A stretch of 64,000 bases of DNA from Staphylococcus felis (GTDB lineage: Bacteria > Bacillota > Bacilli > Staphylococcales > Staphylococcaceae), in contig NZ_CP027770.1 in the NCBI RefSeq assembly GCF_003012915.1, positions 310,001 to 374,000 on the forward strand, in the 5' to 3' direction. A program made the translations under genes and the position numbers. Within the stretch, counting starts at the first letter, position 1, and the number at the start of each line of letters is the position of its first letter. Under the pieces are notes generated by a model. It saw only the letters and a list, made by a program, of their open reading frames with translations. It ran no database searches and had not been told where the DNA came from. Below, one piece after another: positions 9,743-20,110 of the stretch.

Positions 9743-10547
9743 GTATCAATTTTTGTCTAGAGCTTTATTGACAGCTATGTTAGTAGGTATTGTTTGCGGT
9801 GTAATGGGATGTTTAATCATTTTAAGAGGCTTATCTCTTATGGGAGATGCAATGAGTCATGCTGTATTACCAGGTGTAGCGATATCTTTTTTCCTTAACA
9901 TTCCTATGTTTATTGGCGCACTAATCACCGGAATGCTAAGCAGTACTATCATTGGTTATATTTCCGATGCATCAAAGACTAAGAAGGATGCGGCTATCGG
10001 CATCACTTTTACCACTTTCTTAGCACTGGGTATCGTATTAATTAGCTTAATTCACTCAGCTACTGATTTATATCATATTCTATTTGGTAATATTTTAGCA
10101 ATTACACAAACTGCTTATTATACTACATTGACTGTAAGCATTATTGTCGTTGCATTAGTACTCATTTTATACCGTCCTTTAAAAATGTCGACATTCGACC
10201 CAGTCTTTAGTCGAATGAGCGGTCTCAATACCACATTCATTCATTATTTTGTGATGTTGTTGCTTGCACTCGTTATTGTCGCAAGTGTGCAAACTGTAGG
10301 TGTCATATTAGTTGTTGCGCTTTTAATTACACCTGCTTCCACAGCATACCTCATTACGCGAAAGCTCTCGACAATGATGCTTGTTTCATGCGTATTTAGT
10401 ATGGTGAGTTCTACACTTGGTATTTACATCAGCTTTAAATTCAATCTACCAAGTGGCGCTGTAATTGTACTCATTGCCGCATTTATTTATGCAATTGTAT
10501 TTATTATTACACAAATTAAATTTATCTTTCGTAAAGGAGCTTATTAA
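9717..10547 (+). CDS. mntB: Manganese ABC transporter permease MntB
   Basis: 276 residues with about eight or nine membrane helices of the ABC-3 metal permease family. Family signatures include MGDAMSHAVLPGVAISF and VALLITPASTAYL. AAAGGAG lies within the end of mntA, and the 26-base overlap suggests coupled translation. It forms the membrane channel for Mn(II) delivered by MntC. Confidence 0.94.
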   Translation: MSFIQHLFEYQFLSRALLTAMLVGIVCGVMGCLIILRGLSLMGDAMSHAVLPGVAISFFLNIPMFIGALITGMLSSTIIGYISDASKTKKDAAIGITFTTFLALGIVLISLIHSATDLYHILFGNILAITQTAYYTTLTVSIIVVALVLILYRPLKMSTFDPVFSRMSGLNTTFIHYFVMLLLALVIVASVQTVGVILVVALLITPASTAYLITRKLSTMMLVSCVFSMVSSTLGIYISFKFNLPSGAVIVLIAAFIYAIVFIITQIKFIFRKGAY

Positions 10548-10552
10548 TCATC

Positions 10553-11473
10553 ATGATGAAACGAATTTTAGCGATACTTTCTATTTTAATTATTTTATCA
10601 GGTTGTGGTCTTAATTCGAACAACGATAAAAATGAGAAACTCAAAATTGTAACTACGAACTCTATTTTATATGATATGACTAAAAATATTACTGGTGATC
10701 ATGCTGAAGTCCATAGTATTGTACCAATCGGACAAGATCCACATGAATATGAAATTAAACCTCAAGATGTCAAAGCATTAACAGACGCAGACTTAATCAT
10801 ATATAATGGTTTCAACTTAGAAACAGGAAACGGTTGGTTTAATAAAGCATTAGAGCAAGCTGGCAAATCTTTAGATGATAAATCTGTTATCCAAGCTTCT
10901 AAAGATGTGACACCTATATACTTAAAAAATAGTGAAAAATCATCTAAAAACATTGACCCACACGCTTGGTTAAGTTTAGACAATGGTATTCAATATGTTA
11001 AAAACATCAAAACAGCTGTTGAGTCAAAAGATGATGCACACCGAAAAGATTATGAGAACAACGGACAAAAATACTTAAGCAAGCTTGAAGAATTAAACAA
11101 AGATAGTAAAGACCGCTTCAATGATATACCAAAATCTCAACGCGCTATGATTACAAGTGAAGGTGCTTTCAAATACTTTGCAAAACAATATGATGTAACT
11201 CCTGGATATATTTGGGAAATCAACACTGAAAACCAAGGTACACCTGAACAAATGAAACAAGCTATCGACTTCGTTAATCAGCACCATATCAAAAATCTTT
11301 TACTCGAAACGAGTGTTAGTGATAAGAGTATGAAGAGTCTTGGAGAAGAAACAGGCGCTTCTATTTATGGTCATGTTTATACAGATTCGATTGGTAAAAA
11401 AGGTAGCGATGGTGATTCATACTATAATATGATGAAATCAAATATCGATACGATTCATGGAAGCATGAAATAA
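10553..11473 (+). CDS. mntC: Manganese-binding lipoprotein MntC
   Basis: 306-residue cluster A-I metal-binding lipoprotein. The lipobox LSGC puts the lipidated cysteine at residue 18. The four metal ligands of the family can be placed in order: His in DPHEYE, His in DPHAWLS, Glu in ITSEGAF and Asp in YTDSIG. It captures Mn(II) outside the membrane for MntB. AAAGGAG lies 13 bases upstream, so the second of the two adjacent ATGs is also possible. It ends the mntABC operon and is followed by repeat copy C. Confidence 0.94.
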   Translation: MMKRILAILSILIILSGCGLNSNNDKNEKLKIVTTNSILYDMTKNITGDHAEVHSIVPIGQDPHEYEIKPQDVKALTDADLIIYNGFNLETGNGWFNKALEQAGKSLDDKSVIQASKDVTPIYLKNSEKSSKNIDPHAWLSLDNGIQYVKNIKTAVESKDDAHRKDYENNGQKYLSKLEELNKDSKDRFNDIPKSQRAMITSEGAFKYFAKQYDVTPGYIWEINTENQGTPEQMKQAIDFVNQHHIKNLLLETSVSDKSMKSLGEETGASIYGHVYTDSIGKKGSDGDSYYNMMKSNIDTIHGSMK

Positions 11474-11482
11474 TAACAAAAC

Positions 11483-11741
11483 AAGTCTGGTATATATCAG
11501 TAATCGAAAAAACTTCGAGACTTTCGTAAGAATTTACGAAAAATCTCGAAGTTTTTCTTTTAATTTAGATAATTCATTAAAGGATTTGAAAGAAGCTTAT
11601 TTTTTGAAATATAACAGTGAATCATAACATGCATAAACGAAGAATTTATGACGAGACTCCTGAAGGAATAGGATGAGCGGAGAGGTGATTCAATCATGAA
11701 TCATCTCTCCGCTTTTCTTTTGAGATGTATGTCCCAGACTT
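11483..11741. repeat. Intergenic mosaic repeat, copy C
   Basis: Between convergent mntC and mnhG2. Ends are AAGTCTGG (11483-11490) and CCAGACTT (11734-11741), an exact inverted pair. Modules: the CTTCGAG...CTCGAAG double hairpin (about 11512-11555), a short GACTCCTGAAGGAATAGGATGAGCG piece, and GGAGAGGTGATTCAATC...GAATCATCTCTCC. Confidence 0.8.
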
Positions 11742-11752
11742 ATTGACTATGA

Positions 11753-12193
11753 TTAATCTTGATCTAAACGTGAATATATCTTTTTACGTCTTTTCTTTCT
11801 TTTCTCGATACGTATTTTTCTTTTGGTTTCTTCATCAATATGTTCTTTATTTAAATCTGTATTCTCAAGGTGCATTTCTTTTTGATACATATACGCGCCC
11901 GTTCGATAGGCCGCTCTTGAAATCAAATGCCCTCCTACCGGTGCTGTAATATTAATAAACACCAAAGCAAGTAATGTTCTAACACTGACATACCCTTGAG
12001 CTATCACAAAATAGATAAAGACACCGACAAGTGTTAACAGTACTGCTGCTGTCGATGATTTTGTCGCAGCATGTATCCGCAAAAATACATCCTTAAATCG
12101 CACCAATCCAATCGCACTTATTAATGAAACAATACTTCCAACAAATACTAAAAGCGCCGCAATTAATAAAAGAACCTCATTAATCATCTTCAT
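11753..12193 (-). CDS. mnhG2: Mnh2 antiporter subunit G
   Basis: 146 residues from the chosen ATG, with three membrane helices and a basic cytoplasmic tail ([14 protein letters not shown]). It is the small G subunit of the Mrp-type cation/proton antiporter. [12 protein letters not shown] is typical of the family. The frame extends to 12214, but GGGAGG lies 11 bases before the ATG at 12193 and the resulting length is close to S. aureus MnhG2 (145). It overlaps the end of mnhF2. Confidence 0.9.
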   Translation of the reverse strand: MKMINEVLLLIAALLVFVGSIVSLISAIGLVRFKDVFLRIHAATKSSTAAVLLTLVGVFIYFVIAQGYVSVRTLLALVFINITAPVGGHLISRAAYRTGAYMYQKEMHLENTDLNKEHIDEETKRKIRIEKRKKRRKKIYSRLDQD

Positions 12194-12470
12194 AAAAGAC
12201 ACGGCCTCCCTCAATAAAACGCGATATCGTGACAGAACTTAAAAATGAAATAATAGCAATCAGCAAAACAGAATCTAGAAATGAAAATGTTTCAAAAACT
12301 AAACTCAATGCCCCTACCGTACACATCAATATAGCACTCATTGCATCAAAAGCGACAACACGATCAGCAGTAGTAGGCCCTTTAATCAAACGAAATAATA
12401 CGACGACTAACGATATTGCAAATATAATCAATGCCGCTGACAATAAATAATGCGTTACGACTGTCATCAT
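12180..12470 (-). CDS. mnhF2: Mnh2 antiporter subunit F
   Basis: 96 residues with three membrane helices; the segment [13 protein letters not shown] is the hallmark of MrpF/MnhF. It starts in an ATGA overlap with the end of mnhE2 and has GGAGGTG upstream, so it is probably translationally coupled. It is part of the Mrp complex at the membrane. Confidence 0.93.
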   Translation of the reverse strand: MMTVVTHYLLSAALIIFAISLVVVLFRLIKGPTTADRVVAFDAMSAILMCTVGALSLVFETFSFLDSVLLIAIISFLSSVTISRFIEGGRVFYEDD

Positions 12471-12949
12471 TTTGTCACCTCCATAATGAGTTCCTCATAT
12501 TGTTTAATACTTTTAAGTAAGCTTTTCTTTTCCTTTTCTGTAATATCAATTGCATGGATTAAAAATAAATTCGGATTTCGATTAACGTGAATAACAGTGG
12601 ATCCTGGTGTAATAATAATCAAAATCGTCAAAAAAGCTACTTGCCAATCGGTGTTTAATTTTGTTTCGTAACGTATGAGCCCTGGATTCATTTTAGGTGC
12701 TTTAAATAATACATAATTCATGATAGATACAGTCGATGTCAATAATTGATAAAGATAGACAACTAAAAATTTAAAAGAAACCCACACCTTTTTAGGATAA
12801 AATTCTTGATTAAAAAACTTATGCAGCAAATAAATAATCATAATCCCAATTACATACCCTACAATAAACGTTTGAAAATGAAAGGCATCTTCATCTTGAA
12901 AAAGCACCCATAAAATAGCAATCATTATATTTAAAGCAATTTGTCTCAT
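12467..12949 (-). CDS. mnhE2: Mnh2 antiporter subunit E
   Basis: 160 residues, the same length as S. aureus MnhE2. Two membrane helices near the N-terminus are followed by a cytoplasmic domain containing [10 protein letters not shown], typical of MrpE. It overlaps the mnhD2 stop by one base (TAATG) and mnhF2 by four. Confidence 0.92.
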   Translation of the reverse strand: MRQIALNIMIAILWVLFQDEDAFHFQTFIVGYVIGIMIIYLLHKFFNQEFYPKKVWVSFKFLVVYLYQLLTSTVSIMNYVLFKAPKMNPGLIRYETKLNTDWQVAFLTILIIITPGSTVIHVNRNPNLFLIHAIDITEKEKKSLLKSIKQYEELIMEVTK

Positions 12950-14448
12950 TAATTATCACCCCTCAAATCAGGGTTAACACTTTTCACATATGTTTCAGCA
13001 TCTAAATTCATCTTTGCAGCAAGATTTGTTGCATTTATAATAATAGGTGTTGCTAATCCAATAACGAGAACTACGATTGACATCAACATGACTACGTGCT
13101 TTCTTACTGGCTTAACAGATTGATAAGCTATCTCTGCCCCGCATAACGAATCACCTGCATACATATAAAAGAATACACGAAATAAGCTATACATAGCGAT
13201 TAGACTCGTTAAAATCATCAATGTGAGTCCAATGTAATGTTGATGTTCTAATGCGCCTAAAAAGATTAATAATTTCCCAGGAAATCCACTTAGTGGTGGA
13301 ACGCCTCCAATTGCTAATGTCACAACAATAAATGCCACCCCTAACCAGGGCTCTCGCTTTGCTAGTCCTTTTAATTGTCTATAGTTTCGATATCCTGTGA
13401 TATAAACAATAATACCTATCACAAAAAAGAGTAACGCTTTGACAATCATATCATTAAACAAATAAAATATAGCCCCATTCACACCATTCAACGTATTTGT
13501 ACTTAATCCAAAAATAATAAATCCAATTGATAATATCACTTGATATGCTGCTATTTTTTTGATGTCTCTAAAACTGATTGTTCCGATAGCACCAATCACC
13601 ATCGTTATGCACGACATGACAACTAATAATGGTTCTATTACCATTCCACTTTGATTAAAGATTAATGTGAAAAATCGAATCAGTGCATAAGCGCCAACTT
13701 TAGTCATAAGAGAAGCAAATAATGCCGCGAGCTCTGTATTCAAAACAGCATAAGCTTTAGGAAGCCACATAAATAATACAAGTGACGCTTTGGCACCAAA
13801 TGCCACAACAAAAGACGTTGCAATCATGTGAATCGCAGTGGGATCGTCCATTTCATGGATGCGCATTGCAATATGAGAAAAATTTAAACTTCCAATTCTC
13901 CGATATAACATTGCAATTCCTACTAAGAACACCCATGAAGCCACAATATTCAAAACAACATAAATAATACTTGCCCGTAATTGCTCAACGGATTGTCCTA
14001 AAGTAACAAGAACAAAAGATGCAAGCAACATGATTTCAAACATAACATATAAATTAAATAAATCCGCTGTTAAAAACGAACCTATTACCCCTGTCTTTAA
14101 AAATAATATAAAGGATAATAAATAGTAGCGATTAGCCCGCCTTTCCCCACGTCCGAATCCAAATAATACAATCATAAATACAACAAAAAATGTAGTTGTT
14201 ACTAATAATAAGCTTAGGGCATCCCCTACGTATTGAATACCAAATGGCGCTTCCCATCCACCAAAGTTAAGTATAATAGGACGATTTTTTACAACATAAA
14301 TGAGCATTAATAGTGATATCGTAAATGATGATATTAAGACAAATAGAGCGATATTTCGAGAAAGCCGTACTTGTTTATTTAACATCACCATTATTAAAGC
14401 ACCTACAAGTGGTAATAATAATGGAACCGCTAGCAAATTACTATTCAT
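12949..14448 (-). CDS. mnhD2: Mnh2 antiporter subunit D (proton-translocating NuoN/MrpD type)
   Basis: 499 residues and about 14 membrane helices of the complex I-like proton antiporter family. It has the conserved glutamate in [15 protein letters not shown] and the lysine in [17 protein letters not shown] took the ATG at 14448 rather than 14457 because [13 protein letters not shown] then lines up with the start of S. aureus MnhD2 (498 residues). It overlaps the end of mnhC2. Confidence 0.93.
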   Translation of the reverse strand: MNSNLLAVPLLLPLVGALIMVMLNKQVRLSRNIALFVLISSFTISLLMLIYVVKNRPIILNFGGWEAPFGIQYVGDALSLLLVTTTFFVVFMIVLFGFGRGERRANRYYLLSFILFLKTGVIGSFLTADLFNLYVMFEIMLLASFVLVTLGQSVEQLRASIIYVVLNIVASWVFLVGIAMLYRRIGSLNFSHIAMRIHEMDDPTAIHMIATSFVVAFGAKASLVLFMWLPKAYAVLNTELAALFASLMTKVGAYALIRFFTLIFNQSGMVIEPLLVVMSCITMVIGAIGTISFRDIKKIAAYQVILSIGFIIFGLSTNTLNGVNGAIFYLFNDMIVKALLFFVIGIIVYITGYRNYRQLKGLAKREPWLGVAFIVVTLAIGGVPPLSGFPGKLLIFLGALEHQHYIGLTLMILTSLIAMYSLFRVFFYMYAGDSLCGAEIAYQSVKPVRKHVVMLMSIVVLVIGLATPIIINATNLAAKMNLDAETYVKSVNPDLRGDN

Positions 14449-14785
14449 CTTGATCATCCCCTGTCAACACATCAATTTCATCTTCTTGAGTTACTTTATA
14501 GGTACGATAAACAAGTACAAGTAAAAAAGCTGTTATCGCAAAACCTATCACAATCGCCGTCAGTACAATTGCTTGCAAAAGGGGATCAACAAAATTCTCC
14601 TGGCCATTAACGATGAGTGGTTCATGCTTATTTGAAGCATAATTCCCCATACTCATCACAACTAAGTTTCCAGCATGTGTATATATCGCAATCCCAATCA
14701 CAATTCGAATGAGGTTTTTAGATAAAATCATATAGGTTCCAATAAACACTAAAAAACCAATTGCAATTAATAAGATAATATTCAT
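14441..14785 (-). CDS. mnhC2: Mnh2 antiporter subunit C
   Basis: 114 residues, the S. aureus length, with three membrane helices homologous to NuoK. It contains [17 protein letters not shown], conserved in MrpC. It starts four bases inside the end of mnhB2, consistent with coupled translation. Confidence 0.93.
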   Translation of the reverse strand: MNIILLIAIGFLVFIGTYMILSKNLIRIVIGIAIYTHAGNLVVMSMGNYASNKHEPLIVNGQENFVDPLLQAIVLTAIVIGFAITAFLLVLVYRTYKVTQEDEIDVLTGDDQDE

Positions 14786-15207
14786 GTTCGCCCTCCACTC
14801 AACGAAAGAATGGTTGTGACTACAACACCCACAACTGTAATCATAATCCCCGCTTCAAACAGCGTAATAGATGAGACATGTACCTCTCCAAAATAAGGTA
14901 AATGTACATACCAATCCGATTGATACAGTATGTTTTTACCGAAAAAGACTGGCACAACCGCAGTAACAATCGATATCATTGCACCTATAATCATTATTTT
15001 ACGAAAATCAATAGGTAATGCTTCTAGAACTTGTACAACATCAAATGCTAAAAACATTAATATAAATGCCGAACTTAGAATTAGTCCTGCAATGAATCCA
15101 CCACCTGGATTATGATGTCCCGCAAAAAAGAGATAGAAGCCAAATGTTAATATTATAAAAACGACGACTCGTGTGATTGTTTTTAAAACTAAATCATTCT
15201 CTTTCAT
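14782..15207 (-). CDS. mnhB2: Mnh2 antiporter subunit B
   Basis: 141 residues, equal to S. aureus MnhB2, with four membrane helices. The signature [13 protein letters not shown] of the MrpB domain is present. It overlaps the end of mnhA2 by 14 bases. Confidence 0.94.
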   Translation of the reverse strand: MKENDLVLKTITRVVVFIILTFGFYLFFAGHHNPGGGFIAGLILSSAFILMFLAFDVVQVLEALPIDFRKIMIIGAMISIVTAVVPVFFGKNILYQSDWYVHLPYFGEVHVSSITLFEAGIMITVVGVVVTTILSLSGGRT

Positions 15208-17575
15208 CTTGACCTCTCCTATCTCTATAATTTAATAATGTAAATATTCCTAACCCTGCAATGATTAAAACAATACCTTCTGACAGTGTATCAAGTGCTC
15301 GAAAATCACCTAAAATCGCATTCACAATATTTTTACCACCTGATTTTTCATATGCATCATGATAAAAAATAGAAATAGTTTCATAGCTGTTTGTCTGCTG
15401 AACCATAAAAATAAATCCAACGACTGTTAATGCCATTATGAGTGACACACTTATCTTAATGAACTCTACTTTAGGTTTAAATTGCCCTCTTGGAATATTC
15501 GGCAATCTGGAAAAACTAACAATAAATAATACTGTCGTAATGGTCTCTGTCACAAGCTGTGTTAAAGCTAAGTCTGGAGCACGCATTAGAATAAAGAACA
15601 GTGCAACAGTATAACCTATACCTCCCGTTAATATAACCATTGTCAATCGTTGACGTATGAATATAAGCGCAATTCCAATAATCATAACTGTCAGTAACAA
15701 AATAATATGAAAAATATGGTATTCATATACATCAATTTGATAGAGCTCTGGAATTCCGACTATAGCCAAAGCATAAATATTCAACGCAATATAAATGATC
15801 AATGTTATCATAAGATACGTATTCAAACGATTATTCATCACAGATTTCAATCCGACACTAGATGTGAACTCAATCGAGCGATACGCCCTCTCCAAAAATA
15901 TGTGTAAAGCCCATTTCTCTCTTCCTGACGTCCCCCATTTCGTCCAATCTATAAAGTAAACACTGATAAATCCCACTATCATAATCACTATACTCATGAT
16001 AAACGCCCCATTGATACCGTGCCATTGCTTTAACGTCGGTACAAATGATATTAACTGATTGGATCCAGTCACACTTAAAAATGCAGGTTCAATCAGATAA
16101 TGACCTATCCATTGCGGAAATATAAAAATAGTAGGTAATAAAAGTGACATCAATACCGCAGGAGCTATCAATCGCTTAGGTTCCTGTATTTTATTTTCGA
16201 ATGAATCATCACCTAAAAAAGAAACTTTTATCATATTGAGCGAATAGATACACGTAAAGAGACTTGCGATAAAACCAACACTAACAATCACTATGCCCAT
16301 TGCAAGAGGGAATAGTTCGAATCGATGGACATGAATTAAACCTTCAAAAAACATCTCTTTACTGATAAAGCCATTTAAAAAAGGAAATCCTGCCATTGCT
16401 AAAGCAGCTAAGGTCATCACAATCATTGTAATAGGAAATACACGGATTAACCCACCTAATTGACGTATATCACGTGTTTGGGTTTCATGGTCAATCAAAC
16501 CCACTCCCATAAACAACATGCCTTTAAAAAGCGCGTGATTACATAAATGAAACAAACTCGTCAATAATATAGCCGCATACATTTCTATCATGACGTGACT
16601 GTTTGCTTGTACAATCCCGCCTCCTAGACCAACCATCGACATGATCATGCCTAATTGACTGATTGTCGAATATGCTAAAATACCTTTTAAATCATATTGT
16701 CGTACCGCTGTAATAGCACCATATAACATGGTCAACAGACCAACCATTGTCACGATATTAATATACATCTCACTATGTCCTAATATCGGCGTATAACGGA
16801 GCAATAAAAAGATACCCGCCTTCACCATCGTTGCAGAATGTAGGTACGCACTCACTGGCGTTGGAGCAGCCATCGCCATAGGTAACCAAAAATGGAATGG
16901 CCATTGTGCAGATTTAGTGAATGCGCCAAGTAGCAACGTTAAAACAATAGGAATCCACAAAGGACTTTCAATAATCGCTTCATATTTCTCAAATTGCAAT
17001 GTAATCGTATTAGTTCCCGTGACAAGGTAAAGCATCAAAAAGCCTACGAGCATTGCTAAACCACCGAGGACAGTTACAACCAAAGAAGTTATAGCCCCTT
17101 TTTGACTTTCTTTTTTATCATACCAATAACTGATTAATAAAAATGAAGAAACACTTGTAAGCTCCCAAAAAACATATAAAAGAATGGTATTATTAGATAA
17201 CACAATCCCAAGCATGCTCATCATAAATAAAACCAAATAACAGTAAAATCGTGGTAATGCATCAGTCTGAGATGATAGATATTGCGTTGCATAATAGAAT
17301 ACTACTACACCTATTAAAGAAATGAGTAAGGCAAAAAATAGCCCTAAACCATCCAACCTAAATGCAAGGTTAATATCATAAGCAGGCAACCATTCCAACG
17401 TTTCTATAACAGGCTGTCCATTTAATACAGTAGGAAGAAGCAACATAAATACAACTACAGCACTCACAGGCGCAAGTAATGCAACTCCCCCAACAAAACG
17501 CTGAATCTTCCACTTCATCATCATTAAGAGCATTAATAAAATAATGAATAATACAGTAAATAAACCTATTATCAT
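15194..17575 (-). CDS. mnhA2: Mnh2 antiporter subunit A (large MrpA subunit)
   Basis: 793 residues (about 800 in S. aureus), more than 20 membrane helices. The N-terminal two thirds is a NuoL-like proton channel with [16 protein letters not shown] and [23 protein letters not shown]. The C-terminal part matches the MrpA-specific extension ([13 protein letters not shown]). The complex exchanges Na+ or K+ for H+; Mnh2 in S. aureus favours K+/H+ exchange at high pH. AAAAGGAG lies in the tail of the preceding recombinase-like gene, 15 bases away, so the operon may be read through from it. Confidence 0.94.
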   Translation of the reverse strand: MIIGLFTVLFIILLMLLMMMKWKIQRFVGGVALLAPVSAVVVFMLLLPTVLNGQPVIETLEWLPAYDINLAFRLDGLGLFFALLISLIGVVVFYYATQYLSSQTDALPRFYCYLVLFMMSMLGIVLSNNTILLYVFWELTSVSSFLLISYWYDKKESQKGAITSLVVTVLGGLAMLVGFLMLYLVTGTNTITLQFEKYEAIIESPLWIPIVLTLLLGAFTKSAQWPFHFWLPMAMAAPTPVSAYLHSATMVKAGIFLLLRYTPILGHSEMYINIVTMVGLLTMLYGAITAVRQYDLKGILAYSTISQLGMIMSMVGLGGGIVQANSHVMIEMYAAILLTSLFHLCNHALFKGMLFMGVGLIDHETQTRDIRQLGGLIRVFPITMIVMTLAALAMAGFPFLNGFISKEMFFEGLIHVHRFELFPLAMGIVIVSVGFIASLFTCIYSLNMIKVSFLGDDSFENKIQEPKRLIAPAVLMSLLLPTIFIFPQWIGHYLIEPAFLSVTGSNQLISFVPTLKQWHGINGAFIMSIVIMIVGFISVYFIDWTKWGTSGREKWALHIFLERAYRSIEFTSSVGLKSVMNNRLNTYLMITLIIYIALNIYALAIVGIPELYQIDVYEYHIFHIILLLTVMIIGIALIFIRQRLTMVILTGGIGYTVALFFILMRAPDLALTQLVTETITTVLFIVSFSRLPNIPRGQFKPKVEFIKISVSLIMALTVVGFIFMVQQTNSYETISIFYHDAYEKSGGKNIVNAILGDFRALDTLSEGIVLIIAGLGIFTLLNYRDRRGQDERE

Positions 17576-17590
17576 CGAATAACTCCTTTT

Positions 17591-18142
17591 TTATAAGTTC
17601 AAAGCGATAGTCGTATTGACCTCTTGTTTGGAAATACCAATAAACTTCATCGTTTCATAAGATGTCTGATGCCCAAGATATTTTTGAATAATCGAAATAG
17701 AAATTCCAGCCTTATACGCGTGATATGCAAATGTTTTTCTTAGTGTAGTAAGTCCAACATGCTCAATACTTGAATCATTTGCAGCACGATTAATAATGCG
17801 ATACGCTTGCTGTCGGCTCAAGCTATTATGCGTCCGCTTAGATTGAAACAATAAATCATCACAATCCAGATTTTCGCTTGTCACGTAATCTTTTAACTCT
17901 TGGCGTAAAGTTTCCGGAATCATGACGCGAATATGTTGTTCTGGATGTTTATCCCAAAAATGTATCACCTCAAATGAATCATCTACAATATCTCTCACAA
18001 ATAGCGATAGTAAATCGTTTAATTTAATGCCTGTATGAATTGCGAATTTAAAAAATAAATAATCTCTTTCCGAACGTTTTGATAGATAATCATACATTTT
18101 ATAAATATCTTCAATATATCGAATAGGTTCGACATAATTCAT
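17591..18142 (-). CDS. Tyrosine-recombinase-fold protein with degenerate active site
   Basis: 183 residues, essentially only the catalytic domain of the phage integrase/XerC fold. The fold is recognisable by TGIKLNDLLSL, LTTLRKTFAYHAYKAG, IQKYLGH and a C-terminal KFIGIS. Compared with active enzymes, the first catalytic arginine position is lysine (TGIK), the His of the HxxR box is threonine (TTLR), and the nucleophilic tyrosine nine residues after LGH is phenylalanine (MKF). The second Arg and LGH histidine remain. Strand exchange is therefore unlikely. GAGGTG precedes the ATG. It sits 15 bp before mnhA2 on the same strand, which suggests a shared transcript. Confidence 0.8.
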   Translation of the reverse strand: MNYVEPIRYIEDIYKMYDYLSKRSERDYLFFKFAIHTGIKLNDLLSLFVRDIVDDSFEVIHFWDKHPEQHIRVMIPETLRQELKDYVTSENLDCDDLLFQSKRTHNSLSRQQAYRIINRAANDSSIEHVGLTTLRKTFAYHAYKAGISISIIQKYLGHQTSYETMKFIGISKQEVNTTIALNL

Positions 18143-18285
18143 GATTCACACCTCATTCAAAAGTTTCATATACACCATTATAATATATTTATGTAACATA
18201 AACATATCTTTTTGTACTTTTTTCAAATTAAGGTGTCCTTTTTCTATATTATTTTCGATATATATAGTGAAAGGAGGTCAGAACT

Positions 18286-18489
18286 ATGACTACAACAAAT
18301 TTATCACTTATTCTGACGCAAACTACAATTACATCTGGAGGTAAAAAAACAAAAACATCAAGACGCTTTAGTCAACTTAACCCTAACGCTTCGAATGAAT
18401 CCCTCATACGCTTTGCTAAAGCCATTGAAATTTTGACTGGGGAACAATACGATTCAATTGAAGTTGTAAAAACTGAACTTATTGGATAA
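18286..18489 (+). CDS. Small DUF1659-family protein
   Basis: 67 residues matching the DUF1659 family of small Firmicute proteins of unknown function. A central GGKKTKTSRRFSQLNPNAS segment and a C-terminal helical half are typical. AAAGGAGGTC lies upstream, one of the strongest binding sites in the window. It is followed 17 bp later by a DUF2922 gene, a pairing also found in Bacillus. It is divergent from the recombinase-like gene. Confidence 0.8.
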   Translation: MTTTNLSLILTQTTITSGGKKTKTSRRFSQLNPNASNESLIRFAKAIEILTGEQYDSIEVVKTELIG

Positions 18490-18506
18490 TAAAGGAGACC
18501 ATTAAA

Positions 18507-18731
18507 ATGAATACTAAAACATTAGAAATCACTTTCGAAACTGAAACACAAAAGCCATTCAAACTGACTATTCCAAATCTATCAACTGCAATTACAAAAG
18601 AATTAGTCGCTACACAAGCTCAACACATTATCAACACTCGTGTCCTATCCGTATCAGGTCGTGTCATCAAACAAGCTAAATCTGCAAAAATGATTGATAA
18701 AGCAATTACCGTTCTTGAATTAACCCCTTAA
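18507..18731 (+). CDS. Small DUF2922-family protein
   Basis: 74 residues matching DUF2922: a beta-strand-rich start (TKTLEITFETETQKPFKLTI) and a conserved IPNLS. AAAGGAG lies 10 bases before the ATG. It is the second gene of a two-gene unit with the DUF1659 gene. Function unknown; no signal peptide or membrane helix. Confidence 0.8.
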   Translation: MNTKTLEITFETETQKPFKLTIPNLSTAITKELVATQAQHIINTRVLSVSGRVIKQAKSAKMIDKAITVLELTP

Positions 18732-18873
18732 TTTTGATAAATGCAAACAACATTCAATACTTGTACGCTTTATGTCATCCATCTTTTGACTTATTCACAG
18801 TTAAACATTTGAGTATTTCATAGTAGTTATTTTATGTATACTATATTGTATAAAGAAATAAGGATGATGGGTC

Positions 18874-19800
18874 ATGTTGCTTTTATTATTAGGGCTTGGA
18901 TTATGTGCGGGATTTGCTGTGCCTATACAAACCGCTATCAATTCAAAACTCAGCTTATATACCCGGTCACCGTTTTATGCTGCCACTATTTCGTTTGGTA
19001 CAGGTACGATTGGGCTATTATTAATAAATATTGTCTTTTATCCGCAACTGTTTAATGTCATTTTTTCTTCTCAAATCCAGTACACTTGGTTTTTAGGCGG
19101 GATGATGGGTGTAATCTTTTTATCAGGTAACCTATTACTTCTCCCCCGCATTGGAGCATCATTAACAGTTGTAACAACCGTATCAGGACAAATTGCTATG
19201 AGCGTTGTGATAGATACTTTAGGTTTGTTCAATGTCTCATATCAACCCTTTTCTACCTTGAAGGGTATTGGTTTGTTACTTTTATTTTTAGGTGTCGTAT
19301 TAATGAATCTCAATCGACAATCCTTATTAGACAAACAGCGATCATCACGCACGACGTTTTGGTTATGTATTGGTGTCATTTTAGGATGTGCTCCTCCAAT
19401 TCAAACAGCTATTAATACACAACTGAGTCAAAATATCCATTCACCTTTATTTGCATCGTTTATCTCTTTCTTAGTAGGAACGCTTGTACTCATTATCATT
19501 ACATCTATAATTCATCGAAATTTCCGTATCTATGTGTATCATGATATACACGGTCCCATACGTTGGTGGCATTTTATCGGTGGAATGTTAGGCGTTATTT
19601 TTGTAACTGCTAATATTATACTGACACCTCATTTAGGCGTTGCATACACGATTATCATTGTCATGATTGGCCAAATCATTATGGGACTGATCATTGACCA
19701 TTTCGGATTATTAGGATTGCCTTCTATTAAGATTAGTCATCAGCGCTTACTGGGATTTGCCTTAATTATCGTAGCGATTATCATGATTCAACTTAGCTGA
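18874..19800 (+). CDS. DMT-superfamily (DUF606/YdcZ-type) inner-membrane transporter
   Basis: 308 residues and ten predicted membrane helices arranged as two similar halves. Each half begins with a near-identical motif (CAGFAVPIQTAINSKLS, then LGCAPPIQTAINTQLSQ) and carries a GGMMGVIF / GGMLGVIF repeat, so the gene is an internal duplication of the DUF606 unit. Substrate unknown. AAGGATGATGGG lies before the ATG. A rho-independent terminator follows. Confidence 0.8.
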   Translation: MLLLLLGLGLCAGFAVPIQTAINSKLSLYTRSPFYAATISFGTGTIGLLLINIVFYPQLFNVIFSSQIQYTWFLGGMMGVIFLSGNLLLLPRIGASLTVVTTVSGQIAMSVVIDTLGLFNVSYQPFSTLKGIGLLLLFLGVVLMNLNRQSLLDKQRSSRTTFWLCIGVILGCAPPIQTAINTQLSQNIHSPLFASFISFLVGTLVLIIITSIIHRNFRIYVYHDIHGPIRWWHFIGGMLGVIFVTANIILTPHLGVAYTIIIVMIGQIIMGLIIDHFGLLGLPSIKISHQRLLGFALIIVAIIMIQLS

Positions 19801-19844
19801 CGTACGATGATATTGCAAACCACTCAAAACGATATATAGTCAAA

Positions 19845-19895
19845 AACCACTTCGATATGTAGCATTTCCAGTTACATGTTGAAGTGGTTCTTTTA
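19845..19895 (+). terminator. Rho-independent terminator after the DMT gene
   Basis: AACCACTTC (19845-19853) and GAAGTGGTT (19881-19889) form a 9-bp stem, extended by ATGTA/TACAT inside, followed by CTTTTAAA. The stretch 19896-20110 up to the next gene holds no convincing gene. Confidence 0.8.
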
Positions 19896-20110
19896 AATCA
19901 CATATATCACGCTGACTTTAGAATCATTACGTCAAATTTTGACCTATTGTGTCGCACTCACTCATGCGAATACTTTATAATCATGCTATATGTTATGAAT
20001 GGATATTTTTTAAACCCTTTGATTATTTATCACAAGACTTCAGTATTTTTTATTGTCAGAACAATCTGAATTATGTATAATAAATGTAATTCTATCTGAA
20101 GGAGCTACCT

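Noticed and set aside
11725..11949. 74-codon plus-strand frame antisense to mnhG2
   Set aside because: It lies over repeat copy C and mnhG2 on the other strand, with low-complexity aromatic translation and no ribosome binding site.
19884..20069. 61-codon frame after the DMT gene
   Set aside because: Starts inside the terminator hairpin and lacks a ribosome binding site.
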